Origin: JACCYI01 sp963828075 | Lineage (GTDB): Bacteria > Actinomycetota > Thermoleophilia > Solirubrobacterales > Solirubrobacteraceae | DNA length: 64,000 bases | NCBI GenBank assembly: GCA_963828075.1 | Contig: CAWHDH010000021.1 | Location: forward strand, 434,001 to 498,000 | Direction: 5' to 3' | Shown: positions 8,211-15,817 of the stretch, one piece after another | How the letters are laid out: every line of letters starts with the position of its first letter | How positions within the stretch are numbered: position 1 is the stretch's first letter | Notes under the pieces: generated by a model | Seen by the model: the letters and a program-made list of their open reading frames with translations, nothing else | What the model was told of the DNA's origin: nothing | Databases searched by the model: none | Program-made: the position numbers and the translations under genes

Positions 8211-9060
8211 CCACCAGGCGCTGGGCGGTGGTCGCCTCGACGCCGTCGAGCGTGCGCGAAGCGAGCCGCGACAGGACCTTGCCGGGGCCGGTCTCGATGA
8301 ACCGCTCGATGCCGTCGGCGTGGAGGGCCACCAGGGTGTCGCGCCAGCGGACCGGCGAGGTGAGCCCGTCGACGAGAGCCTTGCGGATCTCGAGCGGGGA
8401 GGCGAGCGGGGCGGCGGTCACACACGAGTAGAAGGGGACCTGCGGCTCGCGGATCTCGGCCTCGATCACCGCGCGGCTGAACTCGTCGACCGCGGGCGCC
8501 ATGTGCGGGGAGTGGAAGGCCCCGGCCACCGAGAGCTCGATGGCCTTGAGCCCGGCCTCGCGGGCATCAGCGGCGGCGGCGGCGAGCGCGTCGCGGTCGC
8601 CCGACAGGACGACCTGGCCCGGCGCGTTGTCGTTGGCCAGCGTCACGCCGTGCCGGTCGGCGATCGCCGCGGCGTCGCCCTCGCCGAGGACGGCGAGCAT
8701 GCTGCCCGTGCCCGACGCCTCGCCGGCGCGCTGCATGAGCCGGCCGCGCAGGGCGACGAGGATCAGCGCGTCGGTCTCGTGGAGCGAGCCGGCGGCGACG
8801 AGCGCGGCGAACTCGCCGAGCGAGTGACCGGCGACCGCGTCAGGCGCGTCGTCGAGGGTGGCGAGGCCGGCGAGGCTCGCGCAGAAGATGGCGGGCTGGG
8901 CGAAGTCGGTGCCGTCGTCGACGCGGGCGAACGGGTCCTCGCCCACGATCTGGGTGGCCAGCTCGAGCAGCTCGGGCCGGGTGTCGGCGACGAGGTCGCG
9001 CATGTCCGGGGTCTGGCTCGCTTGGCCGGGGAAGAGGTATGCCGTACGCATGAACCGCAC
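8197..9060 (-). CDS. fabD: Malonyl-CoA:ACP transacylase
   Basis: 287-aa acyltransferase loading malonate onto ACP, the first gene of the fatty-acid operon. It begins RTAYLFPGQASQ, the expected FabD start. The nucleophile Ser80 is in GHSLGE and the partner His183 in GAFHSPHM. Two starts are possible: GTG 9060 and ATG 9051 (9 nt later). Neither has a strong ribosome site; the ATG matches the family start better. The 161 nt upstream hold repeats and hairpins that probably include the operon promoter. Confidence 0.95.
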   Translation of the reverse strand: MRFMRTAYLFPGQASQTPDMRDLVADTRPELLELATQIVGEDPFARVDDGTDFAQPAIFCASLAGLATLDDAPDAVAGHSLGEFAALVAAGSLHETDALILVALRGRLMQRAGEASGTGSMLAVLGEGDAAAIADRHGVTLANDNAPGQVVLSGDRDALAAAAADAREAGLKAIELSVAGAFHSPHMAPAVDEFSRAVIEAEIREPQVPFYSCVTAAPLASPLEIRKALVDGLTSPVRWRDTLVALHADGIERFIETGPGKVLSRLASRTLDGVEATTAQRLVGARA

Positions 9061-9101
9061 TGTGGTGGCACGCGTCCCTTAACTCAGGGTTCTGGGACGG
9101 C

Positions 9102-9145
9102 AGACCCCCCGGTCGGGGGGGACGCGGGCGCACCGCGGGGGGTCT
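9102..9145. promoter_or_regulatory. Nested G/C-tract inverted repeats upstream of fabD
   Basis: AGACCCCCC at 9102-9110 is perfectly complementary to GGGGGGTCT at 9137-9145. Within it, the C-run at 9105-9110 also pairs with the G-run at 9115-9120 as a short tight hairpin. The minus-strand RNA can therefore form two mutually exclusive stems about 40-85 nt ahead of fabD. This could be a leader regulating the fatty-acid operon or a terminator for the two-component pair upstream; no U-tract follows. Confidence 0.45.
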
Positions 9146-9148
9146 TCC

Positions 9149-9185
9149 GTAACCGAGCGGCAACGCGCCAGCTTTGCTGTAACCG
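9149..9185. repeat. GTAACCG direct repeat, 30-bp spacing, upstream of fabD
   Basis: The heptamer GTAACCG is present at 9149-9155 and 9179-9185, exactly 30 bp apart (about three helical turns). It lies 90-125 bp upstream of the fabD start, where an activator or repressor of the operon would be expected. The neighbouring two-component response regulator is an obvious candidate binder, but this is inference from position only. Confidence 0.35.
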
Positions 9186-9190
9186 CTCAA

Positions 9191-9222
9191 GTTCCTGCGG
9201 CGCCCTGCCGATAACCAGGAAC
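9191..9222 (-). terminator. Hairpin at the end of the response-regulator gene
   Basis: GTTCCTG at 9191-9197 and its complement CAGGAAC at 9216-9222 form a 7-bp stem in minus-strand RNA. It starts at the last base of the response-regulator stop codon (9222-9224). An inner CGGC/GCCG stem stacks in the loop. There is no U-run, so it is a possible but weak intrinsic terminator. Confidence 0.4.
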
Positions 9223-9827
9223 TAGGAGAGCAATCCGAGCCGCTGGGCCCGCTGGACCGCCTCGGCACGATTGCGAACTTCGAGCTTGCGATACAGCGCG
9301 CTGGTGTGCTCCTTGACGGTGTGAGGTGAGAGGAAGAGCTCGTCGGCGATCTCGCGGTTGGTCGCGCCCGTCGCCACCAGGTCGAGCACCTCGCGCTCGC
9401 GCTCGGACAGCAGCACGGCGGGGCCGTCCTCGCCGGGCTCGAAGACCGTCATCCCGAGGCCGACCATCCGCACCGCGCGGGCGACGTCCGATGCCGGCCA
9501 GTCCTTGGACACGAAGCCCGACGCGCCGGCCGCGCGCGCCGCGTGGGCGGAGATCTTGCCGGCGCCCGAGATGAGCAGGACGCGCGTCATCGGCGACACC
9601 TCGCGCAGACGCTCGCAGACCTCGGCGCCCGACTCCGCGCCGAGGAAGAGGTCGACGAGGGCGACGTGCGGCGCGTAGCGGCGCGTCATGTCCAGCGCCT
9701 CCTCGCTGCTGCGCGCCGCGAGGAACCGCTCGACCCACGCCTGCTCGCCCAGCATCAGCCGGAAGCCCCAATGGACGACGTCGTGGTCGTCGACGACCAG
9801 CACCCGCAGGCGCCGGTCCCCGTTCAC
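9222..9827 (-). CDS. NarL/FixJ-family response regulator
   Basis: 201-aa two-component transcription regulator. The receiver domain (about 8-120) has the acidic pair DDHD near 13-16, phospho-acceptor Asp59 in LVDLFLG and the conserved Lys in SKDWP. A LuxR-type helix-turn-helix follows (about 140-200) with LSEREREVLDLVATGATNRE and the recognition region HTVKEHTSALYRKL. ATG 9827 overlaps the kinase stop by 4 nt, so the pair is co-translated. It is directly upstream of the fatty-acid operon in the same direction, which makes that operon a candidate target. Confidence 0.93.
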   Translation of the reverse strand: MNGDRRLRVLVVDDHDVVHWGFRLMLGEQAWVERFLAARSSEEALDMTRRYAPHVALVDLFLGAESGAEVCERLREVSPMTRVLLISGAGKISAHAARAAGASGFVSKDWPASDVARAVRMVGLGMTVFEPGEDGPAVLLSEREREVLDLVATGATNREIADELFLSPHTVKEHTSALYRKLEVRNRAEAVQRAQRLGLLS

Positions 9828-10957
9828 GCCGGGTCCCCCCGCGGAACCGCCAGGCGCACCCTCCAGCAGCTGTCGCCGTGGGCGCCGAACTCCACGATCC
9901 CGCCGTGCTCGAGCGCCTCGAACGCGGCGAGCCGCAGGCCCATCCCGGTGCGGGTGCGGCCCGGTGGGCGCGTCACCCCGTCGTTGATCACCTCGAGCAC
10001 GAACGCACCGTCGCCTTCGGCCAGCGTCACGTCGAGCCGCGTCGGCCGCGCGTGCTTGCTCGCGTTGCGGACCGCCTCGATCAGCACCGCGACCGCGAGC
10101 GGCTCGAGATCCGGCGCGATCTCGAGGTCCGCGCCGCTCGCCACCTCGACCGCGAAGTCGCCGGCGTGGCGGTCCTTCAGGCGGGCAAGCTCTTCGCGCA
10201 GGCCGCCGGAGCGCCGCGGGGCGTGGTCGGGTGCCCGCGACATCGCCGCGCGCAGCTCACCGAGCGCGAGGTGCAGCTCGGCCAGGCAGCGCTCGCGCGC
10301 GTCGCCGTTGAGGCCGTCGGACGACAGCGCCATCGACACGCCGAACAGCCGCTGGATCACCTGGTCGTGGACGTCGCGCGCGAGGTCGAGGCGCTGCGCC
10401 AGCTGCCGCGCGCGCTCGTGCTGGCGCGTCGCGATCCGCGCGCTCGCCGCCAGCGCGCACATCTTCCCCAGCGTCCACAGCGTGTGGCGCTGCGGGTCGG
10501 TCAGCGCGCCGACCTCGCGCGGTCGGTCGGCAAGGATCACGCCGTACCAGCGCCCGCCCGCGGCCATCGGCGTGCACGTGAGCAGGCCGTCCTGCAGCAG
10601 CGGCGTGAAGCGCTCGGGCAGCTCGCGCGCGAAGAGCTCGGAGACCTCGACGAGCCGGTCCTCCTCGAGCGCCTGGCGCGTGATCTCCGCCGACGCCGGG
10701 GAGAGGTGCGCGCCCGCGAACAGCTCGAGCGGGACGCCGTGAGAGCCGACCGCGCGCACCTGCCGACGGTCGTCGTCGTAGAGGAAGATGACCGAGCGGC
10801 GCATGTCGGTCAGCTGGCACGTCGCCTCGCACAGACGCGAGTAGAACGCGTCGGTCGGCTCGGCGGCATCCATCTCGGCGAGGAGCGAGACGAACACGTC
10901 CAGCGCTTCGACGGGCGCGGTCAGCGGCGGTGCGGACAAGGGATCCGGGGACGCCAC
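9824..10957 (-). CDS. GAF-domain sensor histidine kinase (HisKA_3)
   Basis: 377-aa cytoplasmic sensor kinase with no membrane segment or signal peptide. Residues about 20-175 look like a GAF domain. The dimerisation/phospho-acceptor box has His197 in LARDVHDQVIQRLFG, typical of NarX/DegS-type kinases. The ATPase has the N-box EAVRNASKHA and a short G-box (GMGLRLAAFEALEHGG). It is first in the kinase-regulator pair. The signal is probably a small intracellular ligand or redox state; the domain contains Cys43, Cys47 and Cys128, and their role is unknown. Confidence 0.9.
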   Translation of the reverse strand: MASPDPLSAPPLTAPVEALDVFVSLLAEMDAAEPTDAFYSRLCEATCQLTDMRRSVIFLYDDDRRQVRAVGSHGVPLELFAGAHLSPASAEITRQALEEDRLVEVSELFARELPERFTPLLQDGLLTCTPMAAGGRWYGVILADRPREVGALTDPQRHTLWTLGKMCALAASARIATRQHERARQLAQRLDLARDVHDQVIQRLFGVSMALSSDGLNGDARERCLAELHLALGELRAAMSRAPDHAPRRSGGLREELARLKDRHAGDFAVEVASGADLEIAPDLEPLAVAVLIEAVRNASKHARPTRLDVTLAEGDGAFVLEVINDGVTRPPGRTRTGMGLRLAAFEALEHGGIVEFGAHGDSCWRVRLAVPRGDPA

Positions 10958-11176
10958 GAGGGCTTAACGTAGTCGACGCGGACCGAGTCGCTCGAGGAGC
11001 CCTCCATTCGGCAGCCCGTGAAGGCGCCAAGCAGATGGGGCGGCTGGGCCTCACACCTCATGGCCCTGCTCTTTGCGACTCGGTTTCCGCGTCTGGGGCA
11101 ACCGTATGCGCGGCCGGGTTTTCGATGCAAGGGCGCGAAGCGCATTCATCGCGCAATTTGGGCACGTTCTCGGGTC
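10958..11176. other. 219-nt gap between kinase gene and xylulokinase gene
   Basis: Non-coding stretch holding the 5' region of the kinase-regulator pair and the 3' end of the sugar operon, both on the minus strand. I see no strong promoter match, no RNA gene and no convincing terminator in it. The open frames crossing it are Arg/Pro-rich and have no ribosome site. Confidence 0.5.
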
Positions 11177-12604
11177 CTACAGCCCACGCAGCGCCGGGTA
11201 GAGCGCGCGGTAGCGCGGGAGTGCCTCGTCGTAGGCGCGGACGAGGACAGGGTCTGGCTCGACGGTGCCGACGGGCCGCACGCACGCCTCGACCGCCTCC
11301 TCGACGCTGCCGAACACTCCGCCCGCGACGCCGCCGAGCAGCGCTGCGCCGTAGGCGGCGCCCTCGTCGGCGGCCGTGCGCTCGAGCGGCAGCCCGAGGG
11401 CGGATGCGACGATCCGCAGCCAGGTCTCCGAGCGCGCGCCGCCGCCCGACACGCGGGCGACCGACGCCGTCACGCCCAACTCGAGCAGGAGGTCGAGCGA
11501 GTCGCGCAGGCCGAACGCGACGCCCTCGAGCACCGCGCGCACCAGCGCTCCGCGGTCGTGGCGCAGGGTGAGGCCGGCGAACGCGCCGCGGGCGTCGGGA
11601 TCGGCGTGCGGCGTGCGCTCGCCCGCGAGATACGGCAGGAACGTCAGGCCCTCCACCCCGGCCTCCCACGCCTCGGCTTCGCGCACCAGCTCCTCGAAGC
11701 CGACGCCGGCGCCGACCACGTCGCGGAGCCACCGCAGCGAGCCCGCCGCCGAGAGCATGACGCCCATCGCATGCCAGCCGCCCGGGACGGCGTGGCAGAA
11801 CGCGTGGACGCGGCCCTCCGGCTCGGCGGCGAACGCGTCGAGCGCGGCGAACACCACGCCGCTCGTGCCCAGCACCACGGAGAGCGGACCGCCCGCGCGC
11901 AGCACGCCGACCCCCAAAGCGCCGGCCGCCTGGTCACCGGCGCCCGCCGCCACCGGCACACCCGCCGGCGTCTCCCCCACGCGCTCGGGCGACTCCGCGA
12001 CGCGCGGCAGCCAGGCGGGGTCGATCTCCAGCGCGCGCAGGACCTCCTCGCTCCAGCGCCGGCCGGCGACGTCGAACAGCAGCGTGCCGGACGCGTCGGC
12101 GACGTCCATCGCCCGCTCGCCGGTCAGCCGCAGGCGCACGTAGTCCTTCGGGAGCAGCACCGAGGCGATCCGCTCGTAGACCTCGGGCTCGTTGTCGCGC
12201 AGCCACAGCAGCTTGGGCGCCGTGAAGCCGGTGAGCGCGCGGTTGCCCGTCAGCTCGATCAGCCGCGACAGGCCCACCCGCGACTCGATCTCCGCGCACT
12301 GGGCGCCGGTCCGCCCGTCGTTCCACAGGATCGCCGGGCGCAGGACCCGGTCGTCGGCGTCGAGCGCGACCAGGCCGTGCATCTGGCCGGCGAGCCCGAG
12401 CCCGGCCACGTCGCCGGTTCCCAGAGCGTCGACGACCTCCTTGGTCGCGCGCCACCAGTCCTCGGGATCCTGCTCGGCCCACCCGGGCCGGGGCGTCGAG
12501 AGCGCGTAGGAGGACTCCGCGCGCGCGAGGACCGTCCCGTCGTCCGGCGAGACGGCGAGGCCCTTGACCGACGTCGTGCCGACGTCGAGCCCGACGAGCT
12601 TCAC
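11177..12604 (-). CDS. xylB: Xylulokinase (FGGY carbohydrate kinase)
   Basis: 475-aa FGGY kinase that phosphorylates D-xylulose with ATP. The N-terminal actin-like lobe begins KLVGLDVGTTSVKG, and GLGLAGQMHGLV is the substrate-site segment typical of XylB. The C-terminal lobe has GTSGVVFAAL and the FGGY-type region VARVSGGGARSETWLRIVAS. The start is GTG 12604, overlapping the isomerase stop (GTGA); the open frame reaching 13240 is a shadow of that gene. It is last in the sugar operon. Length (about 480) and motifs fit XylB; related pentulose kinases cannot be fully excluded. Confidence 0.9.
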   Translation of the reverse strand: MKLVGLDVGTTSVKGLAVSPDDGTVLARAESSYALSTPRPGWAEQDPEDWWRATKEVVDALGTGDVAGLGLAGQMHGLVALDADDRVLRPAILWNDGRTGAQCAEIESRVGLSRLIELTGNRALTGFTAPKLLWLRDNEPEVYERIASVLLPKDYVRLRLTGERAMDVADASGTLLFDVAGRRWSEEVLRALEIDPAWLPRVAESPERVGETPAGVPVAAGAGDQAAGALGVGVLRAGGPLSVVLGTSGVVFAALDAFAAEPEGRVHAFCHAVPGGWHAMGVMLSAAGSLRWLRDVVGAGVGFEELVREAEAWEAGVEGLTFLPYLAGERTPHADPDARGAFAGLTLRHDRGALVRAVLEGVAFGLRDSLDLLLELGVTASVARVSGGGARSETWLRIVASALGLPLERTAADEGAAYGAALLGGVAGGVFGSVEEAVEACVRPVGTVEPDPVLVRAYDEALPRYRALYPALRGL

Positions 12605-13614
12605 TGCGAGGGCGCGCCCATCGCCGCGTAGACGAGCTCGTTGGCGCGCATGGCGTCCTTGCGCATCTGCGCCTCGCGCAGCGCCGGCTCGTCGATGCGG
12701 GCGGCGATCGAGTCGATGAACCGCCAGTTCAGGACGCTGCGGCGCACGGCCTCGACCTGATCCTCGGTGTACGGGTAGAGGTCGAAGCCGAGCCGCTCGC
12801 CGTTCTCCCCGTAGCCCGCGCGGCGGAGCTCCAGAGCGAGCTCGAGCGTCTCCATGAAGGCGGTCGCGCCGACGATGTTGTCGTCGTCGAACGTCCCCCA
12901 CCCGGAGTTGGCGTGCTGGTGGCCGAGCAGCCCCTCCATCGACAGCAGCGCCGCGTACTCGGCGAGGTGCTCGCCGTTCATGATCAGGTGCTGCCAGTCC
13001 ATGTTGACCTTGACGTTGGTGTGGCCCTGGGCCCGGAGCTTGTGGATGACGAACAGCGTCATCCCGATGTTGCCCATGTGGATCTTCATCGCGGGCTCGG
13101 AGTTCTTGTGCTCGAGGAAGAGCGTGACCCCGCCCTCGGCGCACGTCTCGGCCGCCGCGGCGATGCCCTCGATGAGCCACGTCCAGCTCTCGCGGTAGGG
13201 CGTCTGGAAGGGGTAGTTGTAGCCCTCGATCCCCGGCCACACGATGAAGTGCGCGTCGAGCGAGCCGGCCAGCTCGCAGCCCGCGACCGTGCGCGCGACG
13301 GCCTCGGCGCGGATCCCGGAGTCGGGCGAGACCATCCCGCCGCGGCCGAAGATCGGGTCCAGGTGCAGGCCCGACGCGAGGCAGTAGATCCCGTGCCCGT
13401 CGAGCGCCGCGCGGACCTCGGCGAGGTTGTCCTCGGAGAGCTCCTGCGGATAGTGGAACTCGTAGTCGTCCATCTCATCGCCGAGGCCGGAGACCGCCCG
13501 CCGGACGCGCTCGGCGGTCGACTCGTCCCGGTGCTCGGGCTGGTAGCCGGCCGGGACGAAGCGCGTGACCATCCCGCTCAGCGCCCAGATGCCGAGGCTC
13601 GTCTTCAGGCTCAC
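12601..13614 (-). CDS. Xylose-isomerase-like TIM-barrel sugar isomerase
   Basis: 337-aa TIM-barrel protein, clearly shorter than classical actinobacterial XylA (about 385 aa). Candidate metal ligands are Glu168 in LFLEHKNSEPA, Asp206 in VNMDWQHL, His232/His234 in GHQHANSGWG, Asp244 and Asp278. The usual HDRD and EPKPNEP signatures of class I XylA are absent or diverged. GTG 13614 overlaps the dehydrogenase stop, and its own stop overlaps xylB. Placed before xylB and after a sugar ABC transporter, it most likely isomerises an aldopentose to the ketose that XylB phosphorylates. The exact sugar is inference. Confidence 0.8.
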   Translation of the reverse strand: MSLKTSLGIWALSGMVTRFVPAGYQPEHRDESTAERVRRAVSGLGDEMDDYEFHYPQELSEDNLAEVRAALDGHGIYCLASGLHLDPIFGRGGMVSPDSGIRAEAVARTVAGCELAGSLDAHFIVWPGIEGYNYPFQTPYRESWTWLIEGIAAAAETCAEGGVTLFLEHKNSEPAMKIHMGNIGMTLFVIHKLRAQGHTNVKVNMDWQHLIMNGEHLAEYAALLSMEGLLGHQHANSGWGTFDDDNIVGATAFMETLELALELRRAGYGENGERLGFDLYPYTEDQVEAVRRSVLNWRFIDSIAARIDEPALREAQMRKDAMRANELVYAAMGAPSQ

Positions 13615-14573
13615 GACGCCGCCTCGGCGGACTCGTACAGCGCTTCGATGACCCGCGCCTGGCCGACGGCGTCGGCGCGGCCGAGGCGCGGCTCGCCCTC
13701 GCCGGCCGCCGCGCGCGCGAAGTCCTCGAGCTCGCACGCGTACGGGTTGGCCGCCTCGCACTCGACGCGCTCGATCGCCCCGTCGGCGTCGCGTACCTCG
13801 ATGACGGGCTCGGTCCCCTTCCACGGGTCGGTGAGCCGCAGCGACCCGCCCTCGCCGACCGCCTCGACCTCCATCCGCTGCGGCAACGAGAAGCCGCAGT
13901 CGAACTGCGCGAGGACGTCGCCTCCGAATCGCAGCGTCGCGGAGAACGCGATGTCGACGCCATCGCCGCCGAGCACCTGCTCGCCGTGGACACGCTCGGG
14001 CTCCGCGCCGGCCACGACCCGCGACGCGCTGATGCAGTAGCACCCGACGTCCATCAGCGATCCGCCGTCGAGCGCCGCCGCGAGCCGGATGTCGTCCTGG
14101 CTGGCGATCGGGAACGTGAACGCCGAACGGACGAGACGCAGCCGGCCGATCGCGCCGGCGTCCAGCAACTGGCGCAGGCGCGCGACCTGCGGGTGATGGC
14201 GCCACATGAACGCCTCGGCCAGCACCAGCCCCGCCGAGTCGGCGACGTCGAACGCCGCCTCGACGTCGGCGACCCGCCGCGACAGCGGCTTCTCGCAGAG
14301 CACGTGCTTGCCCGCCTCGAGCGCCTTGATCGACCACGGCAGGTGCATCGAGTTCGGCAGCGGGTTGTAGACCGCGTCGACCTCGGGGTCCTCGAGCAGC
14401 GCCTCGTAGGAGCCGTGCGTGCGCGGGATGCCGTGCTCCGCCGCGAACGCCTCGCCGCGCGCGAGGTCGCGCGACGCGACGGCGACGACGTCCGCCGCGT
14501 CGGTCGCCGCCGCGCCCCCGAGCAGCGCGCGGTTGATGCGCGCCGTGGACAGCAGACCCCACCGCATGGTCAT
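13611..14573 (-). CDS. Gfo/Idh/MocA-family NAD(P) oxidoreductase
   Basis: 320-aa two-domain dehydrogenase. The N-terminal Rossmann fold starts MRWGLLSTARINRALL. The family signature is VLCEKPLS near residue 95, where the Lys of EKP is catalytic. The C-terminal domain follows GRLRLVRSAFTFP, and SLMDVGCYCISASR carries the conserved Asp/Cys/Tyr region. ATG 14573 overlaps the permease stop (ATGA); a second ATG is 6 nt later. In this operon it may oxidise xylose, a xyloside or an inositol-like compound, providing a second entry route beside the isomerase. The long open frame to 15725 is a shadow. Confidence 0.85.
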   Translation of the reverse strand: MTMRWGLLSTARINRALLGGAAATDAADVVAVASRDLARGEAFAAEHGIPRTHGSYEALLEDPEVDAVYNPLPNSMHLPWSIKALEAGKHVLCEKPLSRRVADVEAAFDVADSAGLVLAEAFMWRHHPQVARLRQLLDAGAIGRLRLVRSAFTFPIASQDDIRLAAALDGGSLMDVGCYCISASRVVAGAEPERVHGEQVLGGDGVDIAFSATLRFGGDVLAQFDCGFSLPQRMEVEAVGEGGSLRLTDPWKGTEPVIEVRDADGAIERVECEAANPYACELEDFARAAAGEGEPRLGRADAVGQARVIEALYESAEAAS

Positions 14574-15817
14574 GCCCGCCCCGACGATTCGCGGCCCTTG
14601 CGCGACACCGAGTCGACCGTCACGGCCGCCAGCAGCACGAGACCCGTGACGACGAACTTCGTCCCCGAGCTCAGCCCGAGGAGGCCGAGGCCGTTGTCGA
14701 TCGACGCGATGACCAGCGCGCCGAGTACCGCGCTCTTGATGTGGCCGCGACCGCCGAACAGGCTCGTGCCGCCGATCACCGCCGCGGCGATCGAGTACAG
14801 GAGGATCGAGCCGCCGCCGGCGCCCGGATCCACCGAGCGCAGGCGCGACGCGAGGATGATGCCGCCGAGGGCGGCCATCAGCGACGCGATCGCGAACACG
14901 GCGATCTTGACGCGGTCGACGTCGATGCCCGCCCGGCGCGCGGCCTCGGTGTTCCCGCCCACCGCGTAGATGTGGCGCCCGAACCGCGTGCGGTTCAGGA
15001 CGAAGGTCCAGAACAGGAAGAACACCGCGAGCACGACCGCGACGTACGGGATCCCGCGGTCCTGGTTGGCGACGTAGACGACCAGCAGGCAGATCGCCGC
15101 CAGCGCGCCGGCCCGCACGGCGAGCATCACCGGCGGGTCGGTCGGAAGCCCGGCGGCGATGCGCGACCGGCGCTGCAGCAGCAGCACGACGCCATACACG
15201 GCGACGATCGCGAGCGCCGCGATCCACGCCGTCGCGTCGGGCAGGAAGTCGTTGGCGAACCCGACGACCAGATCGTCCTGCAGGACGATCGTGCCGCGAT
15301 CGCCGATCAGGATCAGCACGACGCCCTGCCAGCCGAGCAGGCCGGCCAGGGTGACCACGAACGAGGGGATCCCGACCTTGGTGATGAGCAGCCCATGGAA
15401 GGCGCCGATCGCCGCGCCGACCGCGAGCGCGGCCAGGATGGCGACCAGGGCCGGGACCTGCGAGCCGTCCGGCAGCAGCAGCAGCGCGCACACGACGCCG
15501 GCGACGCCCGACACGTAGCCGACCGACAGGTCGATCTCCCCGAGCAGCAGCACGAAGACGATGCCCATGGCGATCGTCGTGATGCCCGCCGCCTGGACGA
15601 TCAGGTTGACGAAGTTGCCGGCGGTCAGGAACCGATCGTTCTGGGACTGGAAGACGACCGCGATGATCAGCAGGCCGATGACGATCGGCAGCGAGCCGAG
15701 CTCGCCCGCGCGGACGTCGCTCCACCAGCGGCGGGCGTAGTCGCCGACGCTGCGGCCGGCGGGCGTCGCCGTCGGCGGCGCGTTGGACGGGGTCTGGATG
15801 GGGGCCGCGGTGCTCAT
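14570..15817 (-). CDS. xylH: Sugar ABC transporter permease (XylH/RbsC family)
   Basis: 415-aa integral membrane protein with about 10-11 hydrophobic helices, the BPD_transp_2 family of pentose importers. It opens with a soluble Pro/Thr-rich stretch, then SLPIVIGLLIIAVVFQSQ. LLLGEIDLSVGYVSGVAG is the family hallmark, and the EAA-like coupling segment is AARRAGIDVDRVK. It is about 80 residues longer than RbsC, matching XylH. Both ends overlap neighbours by 4 nt (ATP-binding gene before, dehydrogenase after). Confidence 0.92.
   Translation of the reverse strand: MSTAAPIQTPSNAPPTATPAGRSVGDYARRWWSDVRAGELGSLPIVIGLLIIAVVFQSQNDRFLTAGNFVNLIVQAAGITTIAMGIVFVLLLGEIDLSVGYVSGVAGVVCALLLLPDGSQVPALVAILAALAVGAAIGAFHGLLITKVGIPSFVVTLAGLLGWQGVVLILIGDRGTIVLQDDLVVGFANDFLPDATAWIAALAIVAVYGVVLLLQRRSRIAAGLPTDPPVMLAVRAGALAAICLLVVYVANQDRGIPYVAVVLAVFFLFWTFVLNRTRFGRHIYAVGGNTEAARRAGIDVDRVKIAVFAIASLMAALGGIILASRLRSVDPGAGGGSILLYSIAAAVIGGTSLFGGRGHIKSAVLGALVIASIDNGLGLLGLSSGTKFVVTGLVLLAAVTVDSVSRKGRESSGRA

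Noticed and set aside
10921..11145. Small minus-strand ORF in the gap before the kinase gene
   Set aside because: No ribosome site, Arg/Pro-rich, and it overlaps the kinase start.
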